In this document: positions 20,203 to 21,676 of the stretch, in pieces
How positions within the stretch are numbered: the first letter of the stretch is position 1
How the letters are laid out: every line of letters begins with the position of its first letter
NCBI GenBank assembly: GCA_964451885.1
Contig: CAYVJW010000016.1
Span: forward strand, 1 to 21,676
DNA: 21,676 nucleotides
Source: CAYVJW01 sp964451885
GTDB taxonomy: Bacteria > Patescibacteriota > Gracilibacteria > UBA4473
Direction of reading: 5' to 3'
The notes under the pieces: generated by a model
What the model saw: the letters and a program-made list of their open reading frames with translations, nothing else
Told to the model about the DNA's origin: nothing
Database searches by the model: none
Translations under genes and position numbers: made by a program

Positions 20203-21676
20203 ATGTCTCACTACCTCCTAATCTTCATCCTCCTCTGGACTATCCTTACTCTTCGCACTACCCTCTACTGGATTCAATCCTGGCAGATTCGAGAATATAG
20301 ATGGCGGCGAATAAAGGCTCATTATTGCACCGGAGATGGAACAAAAAATTTGTTCAACCTTTGGTTTTTTCGAGGGATACTCCCGCGACCGAAACTATCC
20401 GGAAGGGTTTTATTGATTTTTATTATTTTTTGTTTGCTGAGCTACGGGCTTTTAGATTTTTTGGCCTCACAGGTGGGAGCTATTATTTCGATAATATTGT
20501 GGGAAAGAGTGGTATTTTTACTTATTGGGATTTCTGTTTTTTTCTCAGGAATCCCGGTTTATTTTGCCAAAAAACGATTATACGCCGCAGCCCTGGAAAT
20601 CGTACGAAGTACAGAAAATATGACCGTTATCGGGATAACCGGAAGTTTCGGAAAGAGTTCGACCAAAGCGATTTTAGTACACCTACTGAGATCAAAATTT
20701 GGAGAGAAACAGGTGTTGTTTACGCCGGAAAATGAAAATAATGAAGTAGCGATTGCAAGGTTGGTTATAAGAAATAAGGAATTTTTTTCTTCTGATGTTA
20801 ATAAGAGAAAATTTTTAATTGTGGAGATTGGAGCCTACGCGCCGGGTGAAATACGGACTGTTTGCGAATTTGTTTTACCAAAAATCGGTATTATCACTGG
20901 CATAAATTCCCAACACATTTCCCTTTTCGGATCCCAGGAAAAAATCGAGAAGGCAAAATTTGAACTGGCCGAATCCGTGCAGAAAAAGGTGTTTTTCAAT
21001 GCGGATAGTAAATTATTGGCCAAAGTTTTTGCAGATAGAAAAATAATAGCCGCTCCCATCCCTATTTCAGTTTCTTCAGTAGCAAAAAATATTCAAGTCT
21101 ATCCGGAAAAGACAACCTTTGAAATATACGGTCAAAAAATGACGCTCCCCTGGGCAGGAGGATTTTTTACAGGCAATGCCATCCTCGCCATGGAAGTTGC
21201 CCGTGAATGCGGGATTACTCCCACACAATTATTCCACAATCTCCCAAAACTCCCGCCTCTCACCAAAGCCTTAACTGTCGAAAAAAACAAAAAAGGCGTA
21301 TTTATCTTAAAAGACTTGTATTCCTCCAACCCGGATGGTGTGCTTGCAGCTATCAACCACCTGAAACAATTCAAAGGCAAAAAAGTGTTTGTAGGTATCC
21401 CATTGTTAGAATTAGGCAAAAAATCAAAGGTTGTTCACGAACAAATCTTCGAAGCCCTCAGGGACATAGAGGCGGAAGTTTTCTGGTGGAAAAATGATTT
21501 TAGAACGCTTGGGAAAGAAATCTGCGGCAAAAAATTTCACGGGAAAGTATTGAAAAAATTAAAAACAACCATTGATAGGTTAAGAGAAGGGGATGCGGTT
21601 TTATTTGAGTCTCGATTGCCGAAGGGAGCGATTAATCAGTGCACACTTAGCAGAATCGGCTTAAAGACCGTATATT
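20203..21676 (+). CDS. MurF-like Mur ligase with N-terminal membrane domain (partial, runs off the window)
   Basis: The frame is open for 491 codons to the window edge, so the C-terminus is missing. The first roughly 120 residues have three hydrophobic segments (about 4-24, 63-85, 90-118) in place of the usual MurF UDP-MurNAc-tripeptide binding domain. Then comes the Mur ligase ATP site GITGSFGKSSTK (144-155), ENENNEVAIARLV (like the MurF N-x-N-x-x-G-V segment), VEIGAYAPGEI (like GANHPGEI), NSQHISLFGS...KAKFEL, and DLYSSNPDG (like the MurF DxYNANPxS). These point to the MurF branch, which adds D-Ala-D-Ala to the wall precursor. The membrane fusion suggests work on a lipid-linked or membrane-near substrate, which is inference. 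Start: the ATG at 20203 gives a sensible first helix; no Shine-Dalgarno is present and no TANNNT at 8-9 nt. Confidence 0.82.
   Translation, partial: MSHYLLIFILLWTILTLRTTLYWIQSWQIREYRWRRIKAHYCTGDGTKNLFNLWFFRGILPRPKLSGRVLLIFIIFCLLSYGLLDFLASQVGAIISIILWERVVFLLIGISVFFSGIPVYFAKKRLYAAALEIVRSTENMTVIGITGSFGKSSTKAILVHLLRSKFGEKQVLFTPENENNEVAIARLVIRNKEFFSSDVNKRKFLIVEIGAYAPGEIRTVCEFVLPKIGIITGINSQHISLFGSQEKIEKAKFELAESVQKKVFFNADSKLLAKVFADRKIIAAPIPISVSSVAKNIQVYPEKTTFEIYGQKMTLPWAGGFFTGNAILAMEVARECGITPTQLFHNLPKLPPLTKALTVEKNKKGVFILKDLYSSNPDGVLAAINHLKQFKGKKVFVGIPLLELGKKSKVVHEQIFEALRDIEAEVFWWKNDFRTLGKEICGKKFHGKVLKKLKTTIDRLREGDAVLFESRLPKGAINQCTLSRIGLKTVY

Noticed and set aside
20301..20735. 144-codon plus-strand frame near the end of the window
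   Set aside because: It overlaps the MurF-like frame, which carries the Mur ligase motifs; the 144-codon frame shows no motif.

Overview
The window looks like a chromosomal piece from a Candidate Phyla Radiation (Patescibacteria) bacterium, possibly a Peregrinibacteria-like lineage. The gene set fits: secG followed by a membrane-anchored family-5 solute-binding protein, a transmembrane MurF-like Mur ligase, a PpnN/LOG nucleosidase, and many unrecognised helical or membrane proteins. UGA acts as an ordinary stop (gmk ends in TGA), which argues against the recoded Gracilibacteria/Absconditabacteria. Lineage is an inference from content; no rRNA gene is present.

Layout. 1-619: intergenic DNA with repeats, a near-perfect inverted repeat and a strong hairpin, leading into a GC-rich gene for a helical-repeat (alpha-solenoid-like) protein (620-1780). 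That gene appears to need a +1 frameshift to reach its natural C-terminus at 1871, and is followed by a clear terminator. 2144-3523: ppnN-like gene. 3684-6719 (minus strand): XapX-domain protein, Trm9-like methyltransferase, CPA1 Na+/H+ antiporter. 6924-9743: a 939-residue membrane/coiled-coil protein of unknown role. 9803-10834 (minus): a lone ilvC. 10965-11606: secreted Cys-rich protein. 11614-12636 (minus): gmk and yraN. 12724-13464: small alarmone-hydrolase-like HD protein. 13729-15885: secG and a solute-binding protein. 15925-18151 (minus): a GC-rich three-gene cassette (SAM-like/double-zinc-ribbon protein, 85-residue protein, 339-residue Trp-rich protein) with its own terminators and a MITE-like repeat. 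18627-20153: a duplicated helical protein and an alpha/beta hydrolase. 20203 to the window end: MurF-like ligase, cut by the window edge.

Two global patterns stand out. First, most plus-strand genes in the AT-rich part have no Shine-Dalgarno sequence and instead carry a TANNNT hexamer exactly 8 or 9 nt before the ATG, as expected for leaderless transcription. The GC-rich genes (620, 17005 and 18151 starts) and the XapX gene have classic Shine-Dalgarno sequences 8-10 nt before the start. The two classes of start therefore track base composition and suggest recent acquisition of the GC-rich genes. Second, several intergenic regions hold tandem repeats with a 7/14-bp period, of unrelated sequence, placed next to gene starts.

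Functionally the core genes cover nucleotide metabolism (gmk, ppnN, possibly ppGpp hydrolysis), ion homeostasis, protein secretion, peptide uptake and cell-wall synthesis. The GC-rich islands are the best candidates for something undescribed: none of their four products is recognisable beyond general folds.
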